Shown here piece after piece: positions 8,112 through 15,947 of a DNA stretch of 64,000 bases. This DNA comes from Micromonospora marina (lineage in GTDB: Bacteria > Actinomycetota > Actinomycetes > Mycobacteriales > Micromonosporaceae). The stretch is taken from contig NZ_FMCV01000004.1 of NCBI RefSeq assembly GCF_900091565.1, forward strand, positions 248,001 to 312,000, written 5' to 3'. The notes beneath the pieces were generated by a model. That model searched no databases and was not told where the DNA came from. It was given only the letters and a program-made list of their open reading frames with translations. Position 1 is the first letter of the stretch. Every line of letters starts with the position of its first letter. Made by a program: the position numbers and the translations under genes.

Positions 8112-8498
8112 CTACCCGCGTGGTGCCGGCTGGGCCAGCTCGCCGATCCGCGCGGGCAGTTGCGACAGCGCGCGGTGGAACGCGGCCGGCCCGATCACCC
8201 GGTGCAGGGCCTGCACCACGGCGCGGGCACCGCGCTCGGCCTCGGCCGGGCTGACGCCGGCCCGCTCGGCGATCCGGCGCAGGAACTCGTCGTACCCGAA
8301 TGCCTCGGGGTCGTCGGTGCGGGGCCGCGCCAGCAGCGGACGCAGCTCGTGCGCGACGTGCGCGGACAGTTCGGCGGCCTCGCCGCCGCTGATCCGCTCG
8401 GCGAGGGTGCGCAGCGTCGCCTGGGTGAGCGCGCGGGCGTCGTCCGGCGGCACGCCGGCCCGGGCGGACACCCGCGCGTAGAACTCCGGTTCGGCCAT
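8112..8498 (-). CDS. DUF2267 protein
   Basis: The 128-residue helical protein starts at the ATG 8496-8498 behind GGAGGACCG. Its two-lobed pattern (FYARVSARAGVPPDDARALT, TLRTLAERISGGEAAELSAH, FLRRIAERAGVSPAEAERGA) matches DUF2267, small soluble proteins of unknown biochemical role that are often found with stress genes in actinobacteria. A second, clearly related gene is at 27904. Both have a GTTTGC-N13-GGG(T/A)A type promoter, which suggests shared control by a sigma-B-like factor. It converges with the SRPBCC-like gene. Confidence 0.85.
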   Translation of the reverse strand: MAEPEFYARVSARAGVPPDDARALTQATLRTLAERISGGEAAELSAHVAHELRPLLARPRTDDPEAFGYDEFLRRIAERAGVSPAEAERGARAVVQALHRVIGPAAFHRALSQLPARIGELAQPAPRG

Positions 8499-8529
8499 CG
8501 TCGGTCCTCCCGTCGCAACGGCAGCGTGG

Positions 8530-8554
8530 CTACCCGCCGCCGGTCCCCGCAAAC
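8530..8554 (-). promoter_or_regulatory. Candidate sigma-B-type promoter of the DUF2267 gene
   Basis: On the minus strand GTTTGC (8554-8549), 13 bases, then GGGTAG (8535-8530), 31 bases before the start codon. This fits the general-stress sigma (SigB/SigF group) pattern GTTT...GGGTA. Confidence 0.65.
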
Positions 8555-8589
8555 ACCGCCGCGAGCGCCGCCGGCCCGGGCGGACACGC

Positions 8590-10452
8590 TCAGGCCAGGG
8601 CCCGCGCCGCCGAGACGATCGCGCCGACGCCGATGCCGGCCCGGTCGAGCTGCTGGGCGGGGGTGCCGGAGCCGGGCAGTCCGCGTACCGCCAGGTGGTT
8701 GACCCGGGACGGTTCGCCCAGGTCGGCGAGCGCCTCCAGCACGGCCGAGCCCAGCCCGCCCTCCGGGTAGTGGTCCTCGACCACGACGAGCCGCCCGCCG
8801 GTCTCCACGACGGCCTCGGCCAGCCGCCGCCGGTCCACCGGCTTAATCGAGTACAGGTCGATCACCCGGGCGTCGATGCCCTCGCGGGTCAGTTCGTCGG
8901 CGGCGGCGAGGCACAGGTGCACCGTCACGCCGGTGCCCAGCAGCGCGACGTCCCGGCCGTCGCGCACCATCCGGCTGCCGCCGATCGGGAACGGCTCGGT
9001 GTCGTCGTAGAGCACCGGGTACTTCCCGCGCGTGGTGCGCAGGTAGGTCACGCCCGGGTGGTCGGGCATCTGGGCGACCAGGGCCGCGCAGGAGACCGCG
9101 TCGGCCGGGCAGAGCACCGTGGAGCCGGGCACCGCCCGCAGCGCGGCGATGTCCTCCAGCCCCATCTGGGACGGGCCGTCCGGGCCGATCTCCACCCCGA
9201 CGTGCGAGCCGACGAGCGCGATGTCGGCGCGGGACACGCCGGCCATCCGGATGAAGTCGTACGCCCGGGACCAGAACGCGGCGAACGTCGCCGCGAACGG
9301 TCGGTAGCCGCGCACCGCCATGCCCACCGCCGCGGCGGCGAGCTGCTGCTCGGCGATGAACATCTGGAAGAACCGATCCGGGTACGCGGTGGCGAAGCGC
9401 TCCGCCCGGGTGGAGTCGCTGACCTCGCCGTCGAGCGCGACCACGTCGGGCCGGGCGGCGCCGAGGGCGCGCAGCGCGTCGCCGTACGCGTCCCGGGTGG
9501 CGACCTTCGCGCCGCGGGAGTACCGGGGCAGCTCCGGCTGTCCGTGCTCGGCCGGGGCGGTGCGCGGCGCGGGCGGTGGCTTCGGTCCGGCGACCCGGAT
9601 GCGCCGGGGGCCGCCGAGCGCGCGTACGGCGCGCTCGGCCAGTTCCGGGTCGAACGGCTTGCCGTGCCAGGCCGGGTCGTTCTCCACCTCGGGTACGCCC
9701 TTGCCCTTGACCGTGCGGGCCAGCACCACGGTCGGCCCGGCGGCGTCGCGCGCCTGCCCGTACGCCTCGTCGACGGCGCCCGGGTCGTGGCCGTCGACCA
9801 CGATCGCCCGGCAGCCGAACGCCTCCACCCGCCGCCGGTAGGTGTCCAGGTCCCACTCCAGCTCGGTGGGGCCGCGCTGGCCGAACCGGTTGACGTCCAC
9901 GATCGTGGTGAGGTTACGCAGCCCGTAGTGGCCCGCCTTGTCCAGCGCCTCCCACACCGATCCCTCCGCGGTCTCGCTGTCGCCGCAGAGCACCCAGACG
10001 TGGGCGGGCGACCGGTCGAGGTGCTGGGCGGCCAGTGCCACCCCGACGCCGACCGGCAGGCCCTGCCCGAGCGAGCCGGTGGCCACGTCCACCCAGGGCA
10101 GCGCCGGTGTGGGGTGGCCCTGGAGGCGCGAGCCGGATCGCCGGTACGTCTCCAGCAGCTCCTGCTCGCTGATCGCGCCGGTGGCGCGGAACACCGCGTA
10201 CAGCAGCGGGGAGGCGTGCCCCTTGGAGAAGATCAGGTGGTCGTTGCCGGGGTTGTCCGGGTAGGACCAGTCGTAGCGCAGGTGCCGGGCGACGAGCACG
10301 GCGAGCAGGTCGGCGGCGGAGAGGCTGGACGTGGGGTGCCCGGAGCCGGCCATCGTGCTGCACCGGATCGCGTCCACCCGCAGTTGGGCGGCCAGCTCCG
10401 CCAGCCCGGTCAGATCCTCGTCGCGCAATGTGCGCTCTGCTTCCAACGTCAC
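8590..10452 (-). CDS. tkt: Transketolase (620 residues, single-chain short type)
   Basis: This thiamine-diphosphate enzyme of the non-oxidative pentose phosphate pathway transfers two-carbon units between sugar phosphates. The N-terminal half has CSTMAGSGHPTSSLSAADLL and the ThDP/Mg motif GDSETAEGSVWEALDKAGHY with the closing VDVNRFGQ. The middle pyrimidine domain starts about residue 315 (KVATRDAYGDALRALG), with MFIAEQQLAAAAVGMA holding the catalytic Glu. A transketolase C-terminal domain follows (VRDGRDVALLGTGVTVHLCL). The length matches the roughly 620-residue class found in actinobacteria and animals rather than the 660-residue E. coli type. It may be a second copy, since a tkt gene normally sits with tal/zwf. 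Confidence 0.92.
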   Translation of the reverse strand: MTLEAERTLRDEDLTGLAELAAQLRVDAIRCSTMAGSGHPTSSLSAADLLAVLVARHLRYDWSYPDNPGNDHLIFSKGHASPLLYAVFRATGAISEQELLETYRRSGSRLQGHPTPALPWVDVATGSLGQGLPVGVGVALAAQHLDRSPAHVWVLCGDSETAEGSVWEALDKAGHYGLRNLTTIVDVNRFGQRGPTELEWDLDTYRRRVEAFGCRAIVVDGHDPGAVDEAYGQARDAAGPTVVLARTVKGKGVPEVENDPAWHGKPFDPELAERAVRALGGPRRIRVAGPKPPPAPRTAPAEHGQPELPRYSRGAKVATRDAYGDALRALGAARPDVVALDGEVSDSTRAERFATAYPDRFFQMFIAEQQLAAAAVGMAVRGYRPFAATFAAFWSRAYDFIRMAGVSRADIALVGSHVGVEIGPDGPSQMGLEDIAALRAVPGSTVLCPADAVSCAALVAQMPDHPGVTYLRTTRGKYPVLYDDTEPFPIGGSRMVRDGRDVALLGTGVTVHLCLAAADELTREGIDARVIDLYSIKPVDRRRLAEAVVETGGRLVVVEDHYPEGGLGSAVLEALADLGEPSRVNHLAVRGLPGSGTPAQQLDRAGIGVGAIVSAARALA

Positions 10453-10530
10453 CGCGATCGTCTCCCGGGCTCGCCGATTTCCGGACCCACGCTAACCGCG
10501 AACGCGACCATTGGTCCCTTTTCTGGCTAT

Positions 10531-11727
10531 TCATGCCCGACCGGTGACGAGCCAGAGCGCCACCAGCAGGTACGGCAGCACCGCGACCGCGAAGGCCGCC
10601 GGATTACCCACCGCGCCGGCGAGCAGCCCGTACCCGCCGTAGAAGGCGACGATGGTCAGGTCGGTGGCCATCCCGGCCAGCGACGTGACGGTGGCCCGGG
10701 ACGGCCCGGCGATCCGGGCCTGGAGCCGCACGTCGGCGAGCACGGTGGCCAGCTGGAACGCGGCGAACGCCGCCGCCAGCAGCAGGAAGCCCGCCGGGTG
10801 CCGCAGCAGCGCCCCGGCCGCCGTCGCCGCCGCCGCGAACACCAGCAGACCGGCGTACCCCCGGTGGGACAGCCGCTCGCCCAGCGGCGCGAGCAGTCCG
10901 CCCACTGTCATCCCGGCCCACACCAGCAGGAGCAGCAGCGGAACGCCCACCTCGGCCATCCCGGTGTCGGCGGCCAGCAGCCCGGTGTACTCGTCGAGCC
11001 CACCCCAGATCGCGGTGACGGCCGCGACCAGCAGCACGGCGGTGCGGACGCGGCGGTCGGCCCGCACCTCGCGCAGGCCCAGGCGCAGGCTGTCCAGCCA
11101 GCCGGGCTCCTCGTCACCCGCGCCCGGAACAGGCGCTGCGGGCGGTGTGCGGTGCTCCGGGAAGCGGGCCGCGACGGCCGCCGCCAGCAGGCAGGTCGCC
11201 ACGCTCGCCACGCCGACCGCGAGGTAGCCGCCGAGCGCGAACACCGGCCCGGCGAGCACCCCCGACCCGACCGCGCCCAGCACCTCGGCGGTGCGGGTCC
11301 GGCCGATCAGCCGGGCGTACCGGCCGGTTGCGCCGAGGTGTTCCAACTCGGTGAAGACGAGCGCCTCCAGCGCGCCGGAGCGCAGCGCGCCACCGGCGCC
11401 CCAGAGCAGGAAGCCCACGGCGAACGCCGGATAGGACGGCAGCAGCACCCAGAGCGCGAACCCGACGGCGGCCAGCAGCGGCGCCAGGCAGAGCAGCAGC
11501 CGGCGCGACACCGCGTCGGCCCACACGCCGGAGGGCACCTCCAGCACGATGCCGGCGGCCGCCCAGAGCACGAACAGCGAGGAGATCTGCCCGACCGACA
11601 GTCCGGTGTCGGCGAACAGCAGCACGTAGAGCGGGTAGAGCAGGACGAGGTCGGTGAGGAACGCGTACCCGTAGAGCGTCGCCGCCAGACGGCGGGTCGC
11701 GGGCACGCGGGAGGGAGCGACGAGCAT
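10531..11727 (-). CDS. MFS transporter
   Basis: The 398-residue permease has about twelve membrane helices. The loop after helix 2 reads SGVWADAVSRRLLL, the MFS motif A, and helix 5 has the GALEALVFTELEHLGATGRY pattern of tetracycline/macrolide-type exporters. The middle loop between helices 6 and 7 is long and charged (RFPEHRTPPAAPVPGAGDEE). The start codon ATG at 11727 follows GGAAGG. The substrate is unknown. It lies 78 bases upstream of transketolase on the same strand with no sign of a functional link. Confidence 0.8.
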   Translation of the reverse strand: MLVAPSRVPATRRLAATLYGYAFLTDLVLLYPLYVLLFADTGLSVGQISSLFVLWAAAGIVLEVPSGVWADAVSRRLLLCLAPLLAAVGFALWVLLPSYPAFAVGFLLWGAGGALRSGALEALVFTELEHLGATGRYARLIGRTRTAEVLGAVGSGVLAGPVFALGGYLAVGVASVATCLLAAAVAARFPEHRTPPAAPVPGAGDEEPGWLDSLRLGLREVRADRRVRTAVLLVAAVTAIWGGLDEYTGLLAADTGMAEVGVPLLLLLVWAGMTVGGLLAPLGERLSHRGYAGLLVFAAAATAAGALLRHPAGFLLLAAAFAAFQLATVLADVRLQARIAGPSRATVTSLAGMATDLTIVAFYGGYGLLAGAVGNPAAFAVAVLPYLLVALWLVTGRA

Positions 11728-11886
11728 GGAACCTTCCCACGGAACGTGACGGACACCGGTCGGAGTGCTCGGCGTCCGCGGCGGCCCGCGGCCTCGTCGC
11801 TCAGGAAGGCATCAACATCGCCAGGTCATACCGGGATCCTATCCGCCGTGAGGCGCCCGGGTGGTCCCTGCGGAGGGCACGAATTC

Positions 11887-11912
11887 GGGGCGGGACCGTG
11901 CGGTCCCGCCCC
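11887..11912. terminator. Strong hairpin downstream of the MscS-like gene
   Basis: GGGGCGGGACC (11887-11897) and GGTCCCGCCCC (11902-11912) form a perfect 11-base stem with loop GTGC, 21 bases after the stop of the MscS-like gene on the minus strand. The rest of 11728-11932 shows nothing recognisable. Confidence 0.8.
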
Positions 11913-11932
11913 GGTTCGTCTCCGCTGTCGGG

Positions 11933-12958
11933 TCAGCGGCGGAACTTGTCCACGTCGGCCTGCGGAATGACCATGGTGGCCTCGCTGTCCGCGGCCTGCT
12001 CGGCGGTCGGCTGGCGCGGTGTGGCCGGCTGGGTGCGCTCGGAGTCCGGGTACGCCGGGATGTGCTGCGTCGCCTCCGCGCCCACCTGCGACGGCACCGG
12101 CTCGGTGGCGTCCGCGCCGGTGGCGGCCGGGGCCGGCCGGGTGCCCGGATACGCGGGGACCGGCTGGGTGCGGTCCGCCTCGGCGTCGCGGCTCACCGGC
12201 TGGGTCAGCTCGGAGTCCCCGGACGGGCCGTTGGCCGACAGGCGGGCCTCGACGTCACGCCGGCCCGCCTGGTAGGCACGGGCATGCGTGGCGATGGTGC
12301 GCGACTCCTCCTCGGCCCGGGTCAGCCAGTTCTCCCAGCGGCTCTGCATCGGCCGGACCAGCCCGCCGCCGACGCCGACGACCAGGATGCCGCCGACGGT
12401 GGCGAGCACCGCGATCAGGACCGGGGTGGTGACGGTGGTGGCGACGCCGATCTGGTTGAGCGCGGCGATGACGCCGAGGCCCAGGATGAACACCGAGGCG
12501 AGGTTGGCCAGCACCCGCCCGTACGAGAGGCCACCGAGCGCACTGGAGATGATGTCCTTCACCGCGCGGGCGATGGCCGCGGCGACCACCACGATGACGA
12601 TCGCGACGAACGCCCGGGGCAGCCAGGCGATCACGCCGGCGATCAGGTCGGAGATGGGGTTCGGGCCCCAGATGCCGAACGCGAGCTGGAGCGTGACCAG
12701 CAGCACCCCGTAGTAGGCCAGCTTCGCGACGATGTCACTGGCGTCGTACTTCGAGCGGGCCAGCGCGGTCTTGATCCCGCCGCGCTCCACGGCGCGGTCG
12801 AAGTGGACCCGCTCCAGCACCTTGTCGACGAGCTTCAGCACGGCCTTGGCGATCAGCCAGCCGACGACCAGGATCGCGACGAACGCGACCGCCTTGGGCA
12901 GGAACAGCATCACCGAACGGAACGCGTCGCCCACCGCGTCCCCGAAATCGTCTCTCAT
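11933..12958 (-). CDS. MscS-family TM-helix protein with Thr-motif tail
   Basis: The 341-residue protein has several hydrophobic helices in its first 215 residues. They carry the repeated conserved TM-helix pattern of mechanosensitive-channel relatives (VLVVGWLIAKAVLKLVDKVL-like, FVAIVIVVVAAAIARAVKDI, VFILGLGVIAALNQIGVA). It lacks the beta domain of true MscS. The last 110 residues are disordered and contain LTQPV, RTQPV, ATEPV, ATQHI, RTQPA and ATMVI. Each is a Thr with, in all but one case, V or I at +3, as in FHA-binding phosphothreonine sites. It is third in a row after a Ser/Thr kinase and an Ig-like membrane protein with comparable motifs. A sigma-B-type promoter precedes it. Confidence 0.75.
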   Translation of the reverse strand: MRDDFGDAVGDAFRSVMLFLPKAVAFVAILVVGWLIAKAVLKLVDKVLERVHFDRAVERGGIKTALARSKYDASDIVAKLAYYGVLLVTLQLAFGIWGPNPISDLIAGVIAWLPRAFVAIVIVVVAAAIARAVKDIISSALGGLSYGRVLANLASVFILGLGVIAALNQIGVATTVTTPVLIAVLATVGGILVVGVGGGLVRPMQSRWENWLTRAEEESRTIATHARAYQAGRRDVEARLSANGPSGDSELTQPVSRDAEADRTQPVPAYPGTRPAPAATGADATEPVPSQVGAEATQHIPAYPDSERTQPATPRQPTAEQAADSEATMVIPQADVDKFRR

Positions 12959-13001
12959 CGAAGGGCCTCCACGTACGTGGTCCAGGTTTGTTCGGGTGGG
13001 G

Positions 13002-13027
13002 CTACCCGGACGCGCGTGCGGGGAAAC
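13002..13027 (-). promoter_or_regulatory. Candidate sigma-B-type promoter of the MscS-like gene
   Basis: On the minus strand GTTTCC (13027-13022), 14 bases, GGGTAG (13007-13002), 43 bases before the start. It suggests separate stress (osmotic) control of this gene within the kinase cluster. Confidence 0.55.
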
Positions 13028-13031
13028 GCGG

Positions 13032-14039
13032 TCAGCCTCCGGGGCAGCGGTAGACGACCTGGGTGCCGGCCTGCGCCGTCGTCGGTCCGACGATGTTGAC
13101 GGTGGCGATGCCGGTGGTCGTCCCGGTCCCGGTGAACGTCCACTTGAGCGTGAGCGCGACGGTCCGCTGCCCGTTGCCGACCCGTTCGGTGAGCACCGCG
13201 CCGGGCGGCGCGTCCGAGCGGAACCACTGGTACCGGATCGTCCCGCCGCGACCGTTGGTGCGCACGGTGGCCACCACGTCGACTGTCACGTCGCAGGCGA
13301 CACCGGCGGGCCGGGACACCGCGACGGTGACTCCCTCGACCTCCAGCGGGCGCAGCCGCTGCCACAGGTAGAGGCCGACGGCCAGCAGCAGCACCACGGT
13401 GAGCAGCGCGGACAGCACCGAGACGACGCCACGCCAGGCCGGACGCCGGCGGATCGGAGGCGTGGCGGGCCAGGGCGGCGCGGGCGGCGGCGTCGCCGGC
13501 ACGCCCGGCCCGAAGCGCAGCTCACCGCCCGGGGCCGGCACGCCACTCGCCGGCCGCGCGTGGCCGGTCCGATCCGGGTACGCCCCGGCGCCCGTCGCCG
13601 CCGTGCCGGTGGCGCGGCCCGGATGCGGTACGCCGGTGGGCTGCCAGGAGGCGGTGGGCTGCCACGACGCGGTCGGTTCCGCGCCGGGGCGCAGGGGCGG
13701 TTCCGCGCTCGCACGCGGGTGGACGGCAGCCTGTCCGGTCGCACCTGCCGGCGCCGGGCGCATCTGGGCCGTCGCCTCCCCCGTGTCGGCTGCCCGGCCT
13801 GGGCGCAGGTGCACTGTCGGCTCGGCGTCGGACGGTGTCGGCGTGGCCGGGGCGGCGAGGTCTGCGGTGTGGTCGTCCCCGCCGGGGATCACCGTCAGGT
13901 GCACCGTGGGTTCGGCGGTGGGTGGCCGGTCGGCCGCCGCCCCGGCAAGGTGGACGGTGGGCTCCGCGGCGTCCGCGTCGCCGGTGATCGGCAGGGCGCG
14001 GGTGGGCAGCGCCTCGGTGGGCTCGTCGGGGCGGGTCAC
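13032..14039 (-). CDS. Single-pass membrane protein with AEPTVHL repeats and external Ig-like domain
   Basis: The 335-residue protein starts at GTG 14039. Residues 1-200 are a Pro/Ala/Thr-rich, probably cytosolic region with DEPTEALPTRALP, three copies of AEPTVHL and one EATAQM. Each is a Thr with L or M at +3. A duplicated TASWQP and a basic RRRPAWR precede one membrane helix (VVSVLSALLTVVLLLAVGLY, about residues 207-227). The outside part of about 105 residues is beta-rich and has two Cys (ACDV and YRCPGG at the very end), like an Ig-type fold. It lies 54 bases after the kinase gene, so it is probably co-transcribed and may be a kinase substrate or co-receptor. No named family was recognised. 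Confidence 0.65.
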   Translation of the reverse strand: MTRPDEPTEALPTRALPITGDADAAEPTVHLAGAAADRPPTAEPTVHLTVIPGGDDHTADLAAPATPTPSDAEPTVHLRPGRAADTGEATAQMRPAPAGATGQAAVHPRASAEPPLRPGAEPTASWQPTASWQPTGVPHPGRATGTAATGAGAYPDRTGHARPASGVPAPGGELRFGPGVPATPPPAPPWPATPPIRRRPAWRGVVSVLSALLTVVLLLAVGLYLWQRLRPLEVEGVTVAVSRPAGVACDVTVDVVATVRTNGRGGTIRYQWFRSDAPPGAVLTERVGNGQRTVALTLKWTFTGTGTTTGIATVNIVGPTTAQAGTQVVYRCPGG

Positions 14040-14093
14040 GCCGATCGTCCCGGGGACGGGCTGCGGGGCGGGGCAGCGGGCACTGTCGTACTC

Positions 14094-15743
14094 CTAGCCG
14101 GGGGTGCAGGCGTGGTAGAGCGTCACGTACACCGGTGACGCCGAGGTGGTCGTGTTGCCGGCGGCGTCGGCGGCGGTGACCCGGATGGGGATGCGGGCGC
14201 TGCGCTTGGGCGTGGACAGCGGGCCGAGCGTGCCGGTGAACACGCCCCGCCCGGCGGCGGCCATCCGGATCGTGCCGGCGGCGCCATCCACGGTGTAGCC
14301 GAACGTGACGGTGAGCGCGGCCGGGCCGCTGCGGTCGTCGGTGACGGTGGCGGTGACGGTGCTGGTCTTGGCGCCGTAGGGGCAGCCCGTCGGGTCCAGC
14401 TCGCCCGGGTCGGCACGTACGCCGTCCACGACCGGCGCGGTCACGTCCGGTGGCGGCGGGCTGGTGGTGCGCGAGGCGCTGGGGGCGGGCGTAGCGCTGG
14501 GGGCGGGCGTGCCGGTACGGGCCGGCGTCCCGGTCGGGCCGGGGGTGGCCGGCGGCGCGGGAGGTGGTGGTGCGGCGGACGCGGTGGACGGGGTGGGCGT
14601 CGGCGACGGGCTCGGCGACTCGGCGCCGGTCGGCTCCGGTGTGGGTGCGCCGGTGGTGGCGGGCGCGGCACTCGCCGGACCGGTGGGGCCCGCGGCGGAC
14701 GTGCCGTCGTGGGCGGCGTAGCTGTAGCCGGCGCCCCCGGCCAGGACGGCGGCGACCAGCGCACCGGCGGTGAGCGCGGTACGGGTGCGCCCGCTGCGGA
14801 ACCGTCCGCTCCGGCCGGTGGTGGTGCCCAGCGCGGTGTGGGCGACAGCGGTGCCGCCCTCGGCCCGGTCCGGGAACGGCCACAGCGCGGCGAGCAGCGC
14901 CGCCCGCCGGGCCAGTTCGCCCAGTCCTCGTTGCTCCCAGTCGCTGCCGTAGCCGCTGCCGGCGACCCGTTCCAGCAGGTCCAGGAACGCCTCGGCGGAC
15001 GGCGGACGCTCGTCGGGGCGTTTGGCCATGCCGTGGCGCAGCAGTTCGTGCACCGGCGGGGGCGCCGCCTCGGCGGGGATCGGCGCGCTGGCGTGCTGGT
15101 CGCGCAGGGAGAGCAGGTCCGGTCCCTGGTACGGGGGCCGGCCGGTGAGGCACTCGAAGAACGTGGCGGTGGCGGCGTAGACGTCGCACGCCGGGGCAGC
15201 CGGGGCGCCGGTCCACTGCTCGGGGGCCATGTAGCGGGGCGTGCCGGACACCGTGGTGTCGGAGCCCTGACCGATCGGCATGGCGATGCCGAAGTCGGCG
15301 AGCTTGCTCAGCCCGGAGCCGGTGACCAGCACGTTCTCCGGCTTGTAGTCGCGGTGCACGACACCGTGGGCGTGCGCGGCGGCCAGGCCCGCGAGCGAGC
15401 CCTTGAGGACGCAGAGCGCGGCCTCGGGCGTGGTCGGGCCGTGTTCCCGCAGCATCTGGCGCAGGGAGACGCCGTCGACCAGTTCCATCACGATGGCCGC
15501 GCCGTGCGGGCTCTCCACGTACTCGTAGAGGCGGCTGACGTGCGGGTCGTCGATCTCGCCGAGCAGCCGGGCCTCGGTGCGGAACGCGGTCCGGAACGCG
15601 GAGTCCTCGCCCAGGTCGCGGACCAGGTACTTGATCGCGACCGGGGTGCCGGTCGCATCGTGGACGGCGAGCACGACGCTGCCCGACGCGCCGGCGCCGA
15701 GCCGGCGGACGGGGGTGTATCCGGACAGTTCCCAGCCGCTCAT
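14094..15743 (-). CDS. Transmembrane Ser/Thr protein kinase with extracellular Ig-like sensor
   Basis: The 549-residue PknB-like kinase starts at ATG 15743 behind GGAGTC. The kinase domain (residues 8-270) has the P-loop LGAGASGSV, Lys in PVAIKYLV, catalytic loop HRDYKPENVL (Tyr where Leu is usual), DFGIA and SGTPRYMAPEQW. A juxtamembrane region leads to one helix (ALTAGALVAAVLAGGAGYSY), then a long Pro/Thr/Ser-rich linker and an external beta domain of about 110 residues (APVVDGVRADPGELDPTGCP to LYHACTPG) with two Cys. It probably senses the wall or outside. The adjacent genes encode cytosolic regions full of T-x-x-hydrophobic motifs, which are good candidates for its targets. Confidence 0.9.
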   Translation of the reverse strand: MSGWELSGYTPVRRLGAGASGSVVLAVHDATGTPVAIKYLVRDLGEDSAFRTAFRTEARLLGEIDDPHVSRLYEYVESPHGAAIVMELVDGVSLRQMLREHGPTTPEAALCVLKGSLAGLAAAHAHGVVHRDYKPENVLVTGSGLSKLADFGIAMPIGQGSDTTVSGTPRYMAPEQWTGAPAAPACDVYAATATFFECLTGRPPYQGPDLLSLRDQHASAPIPAEAAPPPVHELLRHGMAKRPDERPPSAEAFLDLLERVAGSGYGSDWEQRGLGELARRAALLAALWPFPDRAEGGTAVAHTALGTTTGRSGRFRSGRTRTALTAGALVAAVLAGGAGYSYAAHDGTSAAGPTGPASAAPATTGAPTPEPTGAESPSPSPTPTPSTASAAPPPPAPPATPGPTGTPARTGTPAPSATPAPSASRTTSPPPPDVTAPVVDGVRADPGELDPTGCPYGAKTSTVTATVTDDRSGPAALTVTFGYTVDGAAGTIRMAAAGRGVFTGTLGPLSTPKRSARIPIRVTAADAAGNTTTSASPVYVTLYHACTPG

Positions 15744-15843
15744 GCGACAGACTCCACGGCGTCCCACGGGCGGATGTCGGACTCCGCCTCGCTCGTCATT
15801 CTCACCGAGGCGCGGGCACCGGCCATCGCCGCAACGGCTGTTT

Positions 15844-15865
15844 CCGGACGCCGGTCGGCGTCCGG
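15844..15865. terminator. Hairpin between kinase and PHP-like genes
   Basis: CCGGACGCC (15844-15852) and GGCGTCCGG (15857-15865) pair perfectly with loop GGTC, about 80 bases downstream of the PHP-like gene on the minus strand. Confidence 0.6.
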
Positions 15866-15947
15866 TCGGCCGCGCGGCGCGGCGTCGCACGGCAGGTCGT
15901 CGGTATCGGACACACCGTCACGAGTACCAGACCCCGGCAACCGCGGG

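Noticed and set aside
8058..8481. Continuation of the SRPBCC-like frame into the DUF2267 gene
   Set aside because: It is antisense to a real gene and passes a strong terminator; an indel near 8030 explains it better.
11728..11932. Possible tRNA or small RNA in the gap
   Set aside because: Only the terminator-like hairpin is visible; no cloverleaf or conserved tRNA words.
8695..11970. Long plus-strand frame opposite transketolase and the MFS gene
   Set aside because: Shadow frame without recognisable motifs; both opposite genes have strong family matches.
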